A DNA stretch of 64,000 nucleotides from Trichoplax adhaerens (lineage: Eukaryota; Placozoa; Uniplacotomia; Trichoplacea; Trichoplacidae), in NCBI RefSeq assembly GCF_000150275.1, contig NW_002060947.1:6026286-6090285 (forward strand). The letters run 5' to 3'. The notes under the pieces were generated by a model that was not told where the DNA came from, ran no database searches, and saw nothing but the letters and a program-made list of their open reading frames with translations. Position numbers and translations under genes: made by a program. This document shows, in pieces, positions 35,487 through 46,704 of the stretch (positions are counted from its first letter, which is position 1; the number at the start of each line of letters is the position of its first letter).

Positions 35487-38245
35487 ACAGATATATAATC
35501 GGCAGATTCTGCACTTTTTTTAACGCTAAATTGCACGATAGTTCGTTAAGAAATCACAATCGATATTATCACCTTATCCTGTAGGATATTTTCACTTTCA
35601 TTCCTTCTCCATCGTACTTTTCAGCAGGAAATACTCTAGTCAAGCGAACTATGGCGTATACAGTAACTCGTAGATTCTACAACAGACATGATTTTAAGGC
35701 CAAATTAATCGTACAGTCCCCTAAATGATCACAATCGTAATCCTATATATGTTGTTAGGAGAAATTTTCCAATTTCGAATAATTCTTCATATTCTATCTG
35801 GTATTTTAGAATGCTTCCTTCAACGCCACCATCAAAGTGATGAATGGCATCTACACGAGAATGTTACCGAATTTTTTTTGGTTCTGATCGAAACGCGAAA
35901 GTGTTTCCTCCATTTCTTTGTAAGTCCTGTATGATCGATAGATTGAAGACGCTTTCAGTATCCAATATCCTTTTCGCCATGTTGTTTTCGTCTACTTTCC
36001 TTCTCCATTACGTCATCACTAGGGTAGTACTCTTTTGCAATAAAATACAACCACTTAATCAAATAGAAATGCTTCTACTTTACTTTCAGAAATATTTATA
36101 TCGCTTTAATTTATATTTAGTTACGAAGGAATAGATAGAATGGAATGGTAATTTTCTGTATATGCTATTTCCTGATAAATAAGCAAACTACCGCTGCTGG
36201 ATAGGCGTATACAGAGATTGTGTTTATTATAGTGAATCAAATTGCTTCATTACTATTAATGAAAAGATACAAGTAGAAAACATTGCTATTCTGAGTGGAC
36301 TATGTAATCATTTCTTCGATCTTGACTATGTACCGTATATGTTGTAGGATAGTAGACAGTTAGGCTATCATCGCTAGAGTATGGATTGCCGTTTATGGAT
36401 GTAATCATCTGTTTGATCTTGACGATGTACCGTTAATGTTGTAGAATAGTAGACAGTTAGGCTATCATCGCTAGAGTATGGATTACCCTTTATGGATGTA
36501 ATCATCTGTTTGATCTTGACGATGTACTGTCAATGTTGTAGAATAGTAGACATTAGGCTATCATCGTTAGAATATGCGATGTAATCATCAATTCAATCTT
36601 GACCATGTACCGTATATATTGTTGAATAATAGACAGTTAGGCTATCATCGCTAGAGTATGGATTGCCGTTTATGGATGTAATCATCTGTTTGATCTTGAC
36701 GATGTACCGTTAATGTTGTAGAATAGTAGACACTTAGGCTATCATCGTTAGAATATGCGACGTAATCATCAATTCAATCTTGATCATGTATATATATTGT
36801 TGAATAATAGACAGTTAGATTATCATCGCTAAAGTATGGAATTGCCGTTATGGATGTAATCATCTGTTTGATCTTGACGATATACCGTAAATATTGTAGA
36901 ATAGTACAAACTTAAGCTATCATACAGAATTGCTCTTTCTATGGAATCATCAATTTAATCTTAACAATGTATATATATTGTAGAATAATTGATACTTCGA
37001 CTATCATCGTTAGAATATAGAATTGCAGTTACTGTATTCATGCTACCATCAATGTATCTCCACTATTGTAGAATAATTGATACTTAAACTACAATCATTA
37101 GAATATGAAATTGCAGTTGCTGTATCCATGCCACCATCTATTGATCTCGACTACTGTAGAATAATTGATACTTGGACTACGATCGTCAGAATATGGAATT
37201 GCAGTTGCCGTACTGATATACGAGTTTTATAGAATAATAGACACTTTTAGGCTAATTTAGGCTCATCGCTAGAGTATGGAATGGCTGGTATCAATATAAT
37301 CTATTTGATCTTGAGTATGTACATACTGTATATGTTTTAGAATAGTGAGACACTTGGGCTATCATCGTTAGAATATGAAATTGCTGTTACAATGGAATCA
37401 TCAATTTAACCTTAACAGTGTGTATGTTGTAGAACAATTGATAGTTAGATAATTATCATCATTAGAATATGGAATTGCGGTTACTGTATCCATATCATCA
37501 TCAATTGGATCTCGACCATGTCTCGATTCTGTATATGTTGCAGAATAATACACACTCTTAGGCTATCACCTGTAATTAATTATTGAAATGTAATCATCAA
37601 TCTGATCTCGACTATGTATATGTTATAGAATAATAGACACTTTTAGGCTATTATCAATTATTGAAATGGAATCATGAATAATCTGATTTTGACTATGTAT
37701 GTGTTGAATGTTGCAGAATAAGACCGGGCACGTTAATGTGAATACAAGTGAACAATTGTTATCCAAAGCTCAAAGTAATAATTCAATCTGTGTACAGTGT
37801 CGAGAGGCTTATAATCATTTAACTGCAACCTACGCCATGTTAACTCCTCGCGTAGCTCTATGTGGAGATATCGTCTACATGGTAATGACTCAATAGAATA
37901 TTATAAAATAACGGATGCTCGTTTTTCTCGAACTGTAAACTTTTATCTCCTAATTTCTCAATCATTCCATGTATAATCTTCACTTAATGGCGCGTCTCTA
38001 TTTTGCAGATCAATATTACCAGGACGAAATGGATCAATGAATGGAAATGCAACGCCAAATCAGATGATCTCACTTGGCTGGTTATCATATCAACGTTAGC
38101 TTTTTTATCTCCAGTAATCTTTTACGGCTATACCACTATAAACGGAAGAAAAAAGGATAAAGCGGAAACTTTAAACACCACTTGTGCAAGTAATCATAAT
38201 CCTGGTGAAAAAGAACCACCTGTAGTTGATGCTGTACAATCATAG
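34766..38245 (+). CDS. OSTM1: Osteopetrosis-associated transmembrane protein 1-like
   Basis: Exon 1 is 34766 to about 35349, exon 2 about 37717 (or 37749) to 37881, exon 3 38009-38245. A cleavable signal peptide is followed by a cysteine-rich luminal domain (QCALDSGSILFRMCRNCAIYY, SICVQCREAYNHLTATY, CGDIVYM-INITRTKW), then one transmembrane helix (LVIISTLAFLSPVIFYGY) and a short polar tail. This matches the OSTM1 plan, in which the luminal part is the partner subunit of the lysosomal Cl-/H+ exchanger ClC-7 and the NITR.W.....C motif precedes the helix. The exon 1/2 junction is ambiguous: donors at 35350 (phase 2, pairing with acceptor 37748) or near 35290 (phase 0, pairing with 37716) both keep the frame. 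The large intron carries a TA microsatellite and a minisatellite reaching its 3' end. Confidence 0.85.
35458..35487. repeat. (TA)n microsatellite in OSTM1 intron
   Basis: An uninterrupted TA dinucleotide run of roughly 14 repeats. It creates spurious short open frames on both strands. Confidence 0.95.
36335..37716. repeat. OSTM1 intronic minisatellite, ~83-118-bp unit, about 16 units, ending at a 3' splice site
   Basis: The core GTTGTAGAATA(A/G)TAGACA is found near 36349, 36438, 36534, 36619, 36715, 36800, 36893, 36977, 37063, 37154, 37217, 37334, 37424, 37538, 37622 and finally 37711. Each is followed by TTAGGCTATCATCG and a GATGTAATCATC block, then a GATCTTGAC(T/G)ATGTA block. The last copy of the core reads GTTGCAG/AATAAGAC, and its CAG is the candidate acceptor of OSTM1 exon 2. 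Homogeneity falls from 5' to 3'. Confidence 0.9.
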
Positions 38246-39474
38246 CTATATTCTTAACTTAGCATTGCAATACAATTTGCCCAAATTATTTTCCTATCAG
38301 TGTATTTTCCTGTATACTTGATCTTTTATCAGAAATTTCTTACTAGTGAGTTTTAAAGATTAATGCTATTTTTGTCACCAATTTTTTTAAATATTTAGAA
38401 ATACCAGCTGCTGATGATGCGTAAAATGATTTTGTTTCGAATTTTAATACATGACTCATAAATGTTTGCAGACGCCTTAAGAGATTCTGTTTTAACGTTT
38501 TAATAGCACTTGACGAAAACAACGCTTCCATTCAAAATATATAATAGCAGCATTGGTCACGCTGCAATCATTTCAAGTAAATACCGTCTTATAGGTGTGA
38601 CGTAGAAAGAAAAGCTTTACTACTATTCAAGTAAAAATGATATATTATGAGCAAATTGTGATTACTATCACTGGCATCAGCATGACTATGACCAACAGAT
38701 AGATATTCAACCTTGTAACTAAGAAATCTTGTGCGTTATAGGAATGACTGGTAACTTTTTCTATTATTGTATAACGAATCGAAATCTATGTTTCTAACGA
38801 TAAGAAATATTCGGTCGATTCTAAAGGCTGATTTTAAAGTTTACCACTAAACTGAAATTGTAATGACAACGTTGTTAAAACTATATTTATATACATACAT
38901 GCATACAATATATATATATGTTATATATATGTATAGGTACTTACAAGTCTAAAATGCTATTACCATGATACGAATTACTACTTCTTTACAATTAGCAAGA
39001 TGAACGCGAGATATCTAAAGTTCATTTAAATATAATATAATCTCTAATCAATTTTTTATTAGCAATCTATCAATAAAACATTTGTAAGCCATTATCATTA
39101 TGTACAGATTATCCTTTGATGTAACATTATAGCGTGACTACTGAAAATATCAGAAATCAATCCGAGATCATTTTTCGGTGGCTCTCGGTGTAAATATCTT
39201 CCAAGAAAAGCAAAATAGTAACATACTATTTTAAGGATAACAATGTTCTTGCAATAAGAAACAAATAATTTATAACTTTTAGATTGCAATAAATAGTCTT
39301 TGTAACCTGTATAGCTCCATTAAAAAATAGACAACATTAAAAAAGGTTGATACGTACTTTAAAGAAAAATAATTTGCTTGCCAATTATGCTGTGTCAATT
39401 CACAAGAAATCCTTTAAAATTAGACTGCATCAATTCTTAGGATGTAATGATACAATAAAGCTGAAGAGCATCGA
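38246..39474. other. Convergent intergenic region OSTM1/AFG1L
   Basis: Tail-to-tail spacer holding the 3' ends of both genes. A 62-codon minus-strand frame at 38343-38531 gives an amphipathic, Lys/Ser-rich peptide with no recognised family and no splice context. A short TATATATGT run lies near 38910. No gene is called. Confidence 0.5.
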
Positions 39475-42400
39475 TTATTTGCTTTCAAAATTTCTCTCCG
39501 CAATGCATGCTTCCCAATATTGTTCCGATTGCATTTCAATTAGACGAGAAATAACACGTTCAAATGCAAAAATCTCTTCTTCTGCAGTAAAAATACTAGC
39601 ATTGGCATCTTTATCAAACTATGAATGATCATAAAAAACAGAAATTACATCAGTATCGGTGAATACATGTATAATAGAACCGTACTCTACCCATAGAAAA
39701 TACAAACTAGTTTTGTCGAAAATACATTAACATTACCTCGGAAATTCCCAGATCGTCCATTAACATTCGCTTCGCATCCGTTACCTTTTTTGATGATTTG
39801 GTACTAAATAAATCTTCCGCTATTTTTTCAGCTGAGCAAACCACCCTCACCTAATAATTAATGACCATGAAATAGTAATGTTCTTATTAAAGTATTGTAG
39901 TATGAATAAATAAGCAGTAACTTGAATTAGTTGAATTACTTTATTATCATATAATGTATCAATTAGGACGATAAATCTTCTGGCTTCTGTCCTCAAAGCA
40001 AGATTGAGAATCGGTATATTTCTTATCAATAAAACATCAAAATGGCGGCATATTTCCAAGTAATCAGCTGCACTAACAGGCTGTAGGAAATGAATAGAAA
40101 AGGTGTAAGAATTAAATTAAAAATCAGATAATTTTCTATAATTGGTTCATATACAAGTCTTCAAAACTCTTATTAACAATAAAAGCAACAGTGCTTAAAT
40201 GATCGAACATGTAGTTTCAAGTAAGCACCATATATGCACTCTCTGGCATAAGCGCACTAATACAAGAATAGTAATAATTAATGTACCTGGGCGCACAACT
40301 GCTCAAATGTAAAATCGGCAATCCTCCCACATGCTATAGGGATTTCGAGATCGCGACCAAGATGACGCAATACTCTCTTACCGGTCTCTGTTGGAATAAA
40401 ATTGAAAGCATAGCTACAATTAATATTAACCATAGAAATCAATCGATTATTGAGAATTTATTTTCCTACTACCATACCTTGACCTTCTTTAGCGGCTAAT
40501 TGTGCAAATATCTTATTTAATTCATTTTCTGCATCTGATTCACTAGACCTAAAATTAATCGTAAAGTTAATATACGAGTTTAATTATTGCATGATTAGTA
40601 CTAGTAACAACTTGAAATTATAAAGAAAATTTTACACAAAGTAAACTTGTCCTCCACTCGGTAGTACTCTTGAAGCTGAATGAAATGGCATAAAATTTTT
40701 TTAATACGATAAAGTATCTGGTAGACACTGAAGTTCAATATAACTACCTGATCGTCGATAATCAATGCCAGAATCTAGCGGTACTATATGGCAATTACTC
40801 TATAATAGAGTAAAAGAATAAATTGAGCTTAAAACAATCAGAAAAATGATTCAACAACGGTGCCAATGACCTTCAATATAGGTATGAAAGGCAAGAAATT
40901 GCTTCTCTGTAATCCGTTTTTATATAAATCTGTTGGCCAAAAAAATGCACACGTTATATCTTTCAATTTGGTAATGTAAAGATTACACTTATGTAACGAA
41001 TGCCATAACAAGCAGCCTAAGCATTTATACCGTCCGGTATTCTGTTTGAAGTAGCAATAATGACAACTCCGTAATCAAATAAGGTTGTAAATAGCCGTTT
41101 CAGTATCATAGCGTCAGCGATATCTGTAACCTAACAAACGAACATTGTATTTTAAATCTCCATTTAAATGCTATAGTATATTATAAAGAGACCATTACTT
41201 TATATTCTTAACAGTACAGTATTCAATGCTTTACCTGGAATTCATCAAAGCAAAGCAGCCATGTATCCTCTGCGATATCGCTAGCAACAGGTGGAATGGG
41301 ATCGTACTTGTGAGGTTTTTCTCGTCCAGCTTGGAAGGGAATATTTGTCTTGAATTGATGTATTCCTACGATATTCAACAGTAAGTAGATATAATTTTAG
41401 ACTACTATTAACTCTGAAGAGCACCTTTCATTGCAGTATTAATCATATCCATAAGGGAATACATACGTGCGTGGACATCTAGCATAAAGGCATTAAAATG
41501 TACGCGTTGTTTCTTTTCAATTGGAATGTTATTGTAAAATAAATCCATCAACATTGTTTTTCCTGAACCTAAAAATGAAGATTGTAACCATTAGATCAAA
41601 AGTATAGTAGCTAACTGATATTTTTTGCCATGTGTTTCAACTTTCAAGTCATCAACCTTCATAGAGCCTCTAATTATGATGATGTCATCTCTTGGTTGTG
41701 AGCATTGATATATTACTCTATCACTTAGTGTACCTCAATTCATGGTATATTCAATAGACACTATGGCTACGATGTATGCAACCTACCGACACTGCCATAC
41801 ATGTAAATTCCTTTTGGTCTTTTTACACGGTTGCCACCAAAACCAAACATCTATTGATGCAGAATGAAATCAACACAGTACAGTCATGAGTATAATTTTT
41901 TGGGACGCTATACAATCTGTTACTTTCTACAACATTAACATGAGTCGTTTAACAGAAAGTTTATGTGATCACTACCACGAATGATGATTTTCCATTAGTA
42001 CAGTACACGTAAAATGGACTGGGACTTTTAGTCGAACGCAACGACTTAATTATTATAAGATCCTTAACACGGGGTGTCATTCATTACAAGCTAGTCATTC
42101 ACAATTTTGGACATACCTTGCTGAATAATCCAGGCCTTTCAGGTTGATAATGAAGTAGTCCATCGTAAACATGGTTTAACTCTTTGATAATTTGCATTTG
42201 ATGTGAATCCAACGTTAGGCTTCCATCTTGGACAAGCTGATGATACTTTTGGATTAATTGGCCATCGTGGGCATTGTTTGTTTGAGGATTTCCTACAAGC
42301 AATCAAACATATCCAAATCATGTTGAATTGAATTGAATACCCTAAATCCATGACATCCAAGGCAAATCTCTACTATACAATTGTCTATAAAATAAGTAGT

Positions 42401-42782
42401 CGATTAAAGATTAAGCTATTTGTGCGTCTATCTCCAACAGATCATTTATTCAACGTTGGGATTAACCAATTCATTCATTGGCCATGATGAATTTCCTGAC
42501 TCTCTCAACAGTATACCGTACTCAACACTAGTATACAGTATTGAAATTATACCGACATCATGGTCATTGTTAGTCCTTCCTTATCATTCCTAGTCCATGT
42601 CGCACAACAGACGTCGCTACGGGCAATTCAAATGAAAACATGCTAACCAATATAAAATAAAATCACTTACCTTGAATAAGAGTTCGTCTAGCAAAGTAAA
42701 GGAGTGAATTTGAAGGAAAGAAGGAGTTGTTAGAAGAAGGAAAAAGGCGATAACGACAGCAACGTAGGGCCAAGGTCGCCAT
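39475..42782 (-). CDS. AFG1L: AFG1-like ATPase (LACE1), mitochondrial AAA protein
   Basis: Fourteen exons in coding order: 42782-42671, 42292-42117, 41850-41787, 41568-41425, 41365-41235, 41130-41031, 40929-40871, 40799-40748, 40675-40636, 40548-40478, 40387-40287, 40080-39940, 39850-39737, 39618-39475. All are in phase, for 482 aa, the usual AFG1L length. The first 37 residues form a mitochondrial targeting peptide ([14 protein letters not shown], rich in Arg/Ser, no acidic residue). Walker A is GSVGSGKT (about 115-122) and Walker B is LLCFDEFQ (about 202-209); [13 protein letters not shown] supplies the sensor strand. [14 protein letters not shown] and FTFEQLC...[10 protein letters not shown] are AFG1-specific. 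Known role: inner-membrane/matrix quality control of respiratory-chain subunits. The start was chosen because it gives the presequence and phase-1 continuity; the longer frame from 42847 reads a different frame of the same exon. Confidence 0.95.
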
Positions 42783-42827
42783 GCCGGCTCGTCGCCGCAA
42801 TTTGGAGTGGGAAGTGGCCCGATCGGG

Positions 42828-42910
42828 TACAGTACCGTACAGTACATTCTCTACAGTCTATATACTATGAGTTATAGTATACTGTACACTGTACACTGTA
42901 CAGTACTGTG
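42828..42910. repeat. GTAC-palindrome cluster just upstream of AFG1L
   Basis: TACAGTACCGTACAGTAC at 42828-42845 and repeated TGTACAC/TACTG units at 42880-42910 flank a short AT segment. The cluster begins about 45 bp upstream of the AFG1L start codon. Confidence 0.8.
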
Positions 42911-42949
42911 TGGTTTGATGGCTCTTAAGGACATGAGAACTGCGCATTT

Positions 42950-43375
42950 ATTTGGTGTAGAACAGTAAGTTATAACCAAAATAAATGTCACCCATGGCGA
43001 TTATTTGGCATTATGCGTAGTTGATGTCGACATGTATATTGTCATATATAAGATGACATATATACCAAACATGCGTATGTCGGTAGGAAGCTAAGGGGAG
43101 AGTGTAGAAAATATGTGTCGTTACATTCACATACAGTATATACGTCTTAAGTAGTGAATTTGGCGGAAAGAAGGAGTTGTTAGAAGAAAGAAAAAGGCGA
43201 TAGCGACATTCGAACTGCACTATTATCCGTCTAATGTACGGGATAACCAAAATAAGTGTCACCCGTGGCGATTATTTCGCATAATAGATTGCATGTGCTA
43301 TACTAAACAACGTGTATATCCGTAGGAAGGCCTGCGGAGGTGTGTAAAATACGTGTCGTTACATTGACATACATC
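42950..43375. repeat. Diverged ~270-bp duplication
   Basis: Two copies share ATAACCAAAATAA(A/G)TGTCACCC, GGCGATTATTT(G/C)GCAT, GTAGGAAG and TGTCGTTACATT. They start near 42972 and 43242. The piece between them carries the exon-1 copy described next. Confidence 0.75.
43145..43220 (-). pseudogene. Decayed duplicate of AFG1L exon 1
   Basis: On the minus strand this segment encodes [20 protein letters not shown], almost identical to residues 9-28 of AFG1L ([20 protein letters not shown]). It lies about 430 bp upstream of the real exon. The copy lacks the in-frame ATG at the equivalent place and diverges before the splice donor, so it is a broken exon duplicate. A long open frame still runs through it (43262-43011). 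Confidence 0.8.
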
Positions 43376-43925
43376 ACAGCTGACTGTCCGTCTGAGGTGC
43401 ATCGAGTAGTGTAATGCGGTAGAGTCATTCAGGCATAGGTTTTATACTGGACTCCAACTGGTATTCCGTACAGTATACTGTAGTCCTGAATACCGTCCGG
43501 CTGTTACGCCCCGCCCTTTCTTTGGCAAAGGAGAACGAAACGTCAACTGGAAGGACTTCTGGACCGGGTTTGCCTTTGTTGGCTTTACTCTATACAAATG
43601 TAGTAGTATTGGCCATACAGCATTGCTTGTATAAGGTTTCACAGAGGATCACTGTCTCGCTTGGGAATGCTGTATGGATGCTAGTATTTCTATGGTTGGT
43701 TTTAGCTCACCCTATGCTATAGTATAGAAAAAGGTCGGCGATTTCATACTAAAGACAGTATAGTGATCTAAACTATAGCAATGACCCATACTGTACTACA
43801 ATACTTTCAGTGCGCTAGGATTTTAGCCGATCATCCATCATCTTGATCAAGAAGGACAAGCAAATTGCTTCCAGGCTTTGCATTTTCTGCAGCATCGATT
43901 CCAATCCACTCGCTCATTTCTAGCC

Positions 43926-46011
43926 ATGGCTGCTCAATTTAGGAAATTTTTTCAAGCACTAGGCAGTAAAGAGTTTCGAAATTATTTAATGAGGTAAATG
44001 ATGATGTAGAATAAGCCTAGAATGGATTAAGATTGGATCGGGTTAGGTTCAATAATTGTGCAGTAGTCTACTGGTGGTAGCTAAATGGTTTTGCCTAGTG
44101 CAAGATCAATCGAGAAGCTTTGATAACCAGCAGTACCCGTAGTCCAACTCCTAGTCTTTAAAATGGAGAGGAATCCATGTTATTTTGACACTAACTTGTC
44201 TATCTTGATGTATCAATTTGCAAAAGTAAGGTAGATAGTGATTCGTACTACTTTGCTAAACTCTAATATCTTTAATCTGGGTATTGTCTCTATCGCATGA
44301 TTGACCGTTTCTCCTTGCATCATTTGCCTTCCAGCACGGTAAGTTTGATTAGTATAATTTTACAATCATGATACTAGTCAATATTCAGTTCCAGCTACGA
44401 TTCTGCTTGCATAGCAGACACGTGTATCTTATTCCTCTCTTCCAATGACATGTTTACTAATGTTTTCCTTTATCTATACTGGATTCCTGAACGCTCGATG
44501 CCACCACAGCATTTTTGGGGGCCAGGTTAGCTGAGTGAAATAAAATAACATACTCGTACTCGTGAGATATTGGACGGCAATAAAGTGATAACCATTTTCA
44601 GCAACTAGTCCTCAATCAGTAGTAGCTAAGAATAGCTATACTGTTCTTATACTGGTGTAGTAATTTATTGATAGAGACTATTCTAACAATTTTTCTTCAA
44701 CAGATTAGTTTATATACTAGTAATTAGCGGTGATTTAGTACAATAACCTTTTCGCCAATTTGCTACCACAATACTCGTAGAATCATCGCTATAGCCACTT
44801 AATTAATTGCTACAGAACACGTAAACATCATTGGTACTATAAATAGTAAAGTAAAGAAGCTTCAAGTCCACAATATATTCAATCTGTGTATCCCTACCCG
44901 TAAAAATAATCTTTTACATACAATATGTTGCTACTGTAGTACACATGTCGATAACGATCAAATCCATGCTGATCGAATGTTCCTTAGGTGCAGTGAAATT
45001 AGTACATTCTTACTTACATGGTAGTTAGAAATACTCCACAGATTTGTCATGAAAACATCGCCTAAGATATCGAATGCTTCTTAGGTGTAGTGGAATAGGT
45101 ACATTCTTACTTACGTAATAGTTAGAAATACTCCGTAGAACTTGTCATGAAAACATCGCCTAAGATACGAGATAGCTCACTACAATATCAGATATATATG
45201 AACTAGTTCAATAGTGAAGGTATATTAAATGAATAATAAATGGCTATCAATACGCCTTTAACCGTTAGGCTACATCGCTATGCCGTTCGGATCAAAGTAG
45301 CCCAACGCACGTTGATCTGGAAGTCAACATCGTTTGACTACCCTAGTATTACTTTTCTATCTAGTAGAAGAAATACAGTTGTGAAAACGTCAATGTAGAA
45401 ACTGTATTTTAATTTATGATCAGCAAATATGAGCGTACAATAATACACTATTGATATATGCGTTGTATACAGTAATACAATATATATAATGCCGAACGTT
45501 AATATTATCCTTGTCAATAAAGGTGCATGTTTCTTTTACAGTGGCTAACTGGGGAATTCCAATTGCTGCGATTATTGATATGAAGAAAGATCCCGAAATT
45601 ATCAGTGGCAAAATGACAACAGGTATATACTTAGATTTCTAACCACTGTATAGGCTAAACCTCAGTTCTGTAACATTATTTACTCATACAAAGTATGTCG
45701 ATATCATAAAGATGAAAGCCGTATAGGCGTATAGAAATATACTCGTAGATTTGGCCTAGTGAAGCAACATAAATTATCGGTTGGTTAACCACGTATATCT
45801 TTTTCTGTCGTCAATTACAGCTTTATGCGTTTACTCAGCCGTGTTTATGAGATTCGCATGGATGGTCCAGCCTCGTAATTATTTATTATTTGCTTGCCAT
45901 ATAACCAACGAAGGTGCTCAACTGATCCAAGGAGGCCGTTTAATACGCTACACGTTAGTACTAACAAGAAGAGTATTTATTCCATTCGTTGTTGAATTGC
46001 AAATCATTTAA
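43926..46011 (+). CDS. MPC1: Mitochondrial pyruvate carrier 1
   Basis: Exons 43926-43993, 44335-44338 (4 nt), 44510-44525 (16 nt), 45542-45622 and 45821-46011. In phase, 119 aa. The protein follows MPC1 closely: [60 protein letters not shown], and [16 protein letters not shown]. The 4-nt exon CACG supplies the third base of Ser plus Thr in the invariant MSTHFWGP; it has a polypyrimidine tract ending TTCCAG and donor GTAAGT. Without it the conserved motif cannot be read. Known role: with MPC2, imports pyruvate across the inner mitochondrial membrane. The C-terminal 20 or so residues after GGRLIRYT differ from other MPC1 proteins and slightly lengthen it. A roughly 98-bp tandem duplication sits in intron 3. 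Confidence 0.95.
44960..45175. repeat. ~98-bp tandem duplication in MPC1 intron 3
   Basis: Two copies of ATCGAATG(T/C)T(C/T)CTTAGGTG, GTACATTCTTACTTAC, GTTAGAAATACTCC and TTGTCATGAAAACATCGCCTAAGATA, about 90% identical by eye. Confidence 0.9.
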
Positions 46012-46704
46012 CGTAAAATAATCAATGTATTCTTATTCACCAAATCTGATCAAACTCTGCTAATCTTTGATTTTAAAAGGCTTACCGGAGAGAAGTAAAG
46101 TACCCTTGTTCAATGACTTAAAATCCCGTATGATCTCCTTATAGGCTATATAACATGCAATTCAGAATGTTACAGGGGTAAATTGTGTACGCGAATTTTC
46201 GAAAAATATTCAACTTCAATGGATCGTTTATGATTGGCTCTGCAAAACAATCCATCTGCCTATATAATTAGAGAAGACTTTGATATTGTCAAGTTTTCGT
46301 GCCTACAGATATTAACGATATTAAACCTTGCTATCACTACCAGTATTATTAACATAGAATTGGATATGATCAATTTGCAAACCATTTTTACGGAAAAATT
46401 ATAGTGAGGCTATCAAATTTAAATTAGTTTATTCTAAATTAAAAATTTTTTATCTTTAAATTGCCATTGGTCCATTTTGCGGTATGTTGAAATTGCAATA
46501 TCAACAGTAAATCAGTAAGCTTGTATAATTATCTGTCAAGAGACCTTGACAGGAACTTTTCAAGACGACCATTGTCAAATATCGCATTTGAAGTCACTGT
46601 GCGGTCAAATCCTAGCGTGTCTTATTTTATAAATTTCTTTTATTCAACAAGATCAATAGAAATAAATGTAATTTTGTTTGACAAATTTTGATACACATAT
46701 TCCT
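46012..46704. other. Convergent intergenic region MPC1/FANCG-like
   Basis: A 0.7-kb tail-to-tail spacer of AT-rich 3' sequence. No open frame of interest or repeat was seen. Confidence 0.5.

Larger units (their letters stand above)
42783..43925. promoter_or_regulatory. Divergent AFG1L/MPC1 promoter region
   Basis: A 1.1-kb spacer between two head-to-head mitochondrial genes. It contains GTAC-palindrome arrays (42828-42847, 42880-42910), a diverged tandem duplication that includes a copy of AFG1L exon 1 sequence, and a further GTACAGTATACTGTAG stretch near 43470. A frame at 43522-43722 (+) has no recognised domain. No TATA element could be assigned. Confidence 0.5.

Noticed and set aside
35329-35584. 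Opposed open frames with runs of Tyr/Ile
   Set aside because: They are translations of the TA microsatellite.
38343-38531. 62-codon amphipathic minus-strand frame
   Set aside because: It lies in the 3' spacer between convergent genes, with no recognised family and no splice context.
42617-42847. 76-codon minus-strand frame with a hydrophobic stretch
   Set aside because: It is an alternative frame of AFG1L exon 1. The frame starting at 42782 gives a mitochondrial presequence and correct splice phase.
43522-43722. Hydrophobic 66-codon frame upstream of MPC1
   Set aside because: No family match, and it ends well before the MPC1 start. Probably spacer sequence, although a 5' non-coding exon cannot be ruled out.
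45248-45345. tRNA-like sequence (minus-strand GTAGCCTAACGGTTAAAGGC resembles a D arm)
   Set aside because: No matching anticodon stem, T arm or acceptor pairing follows at the required distance on either strand.
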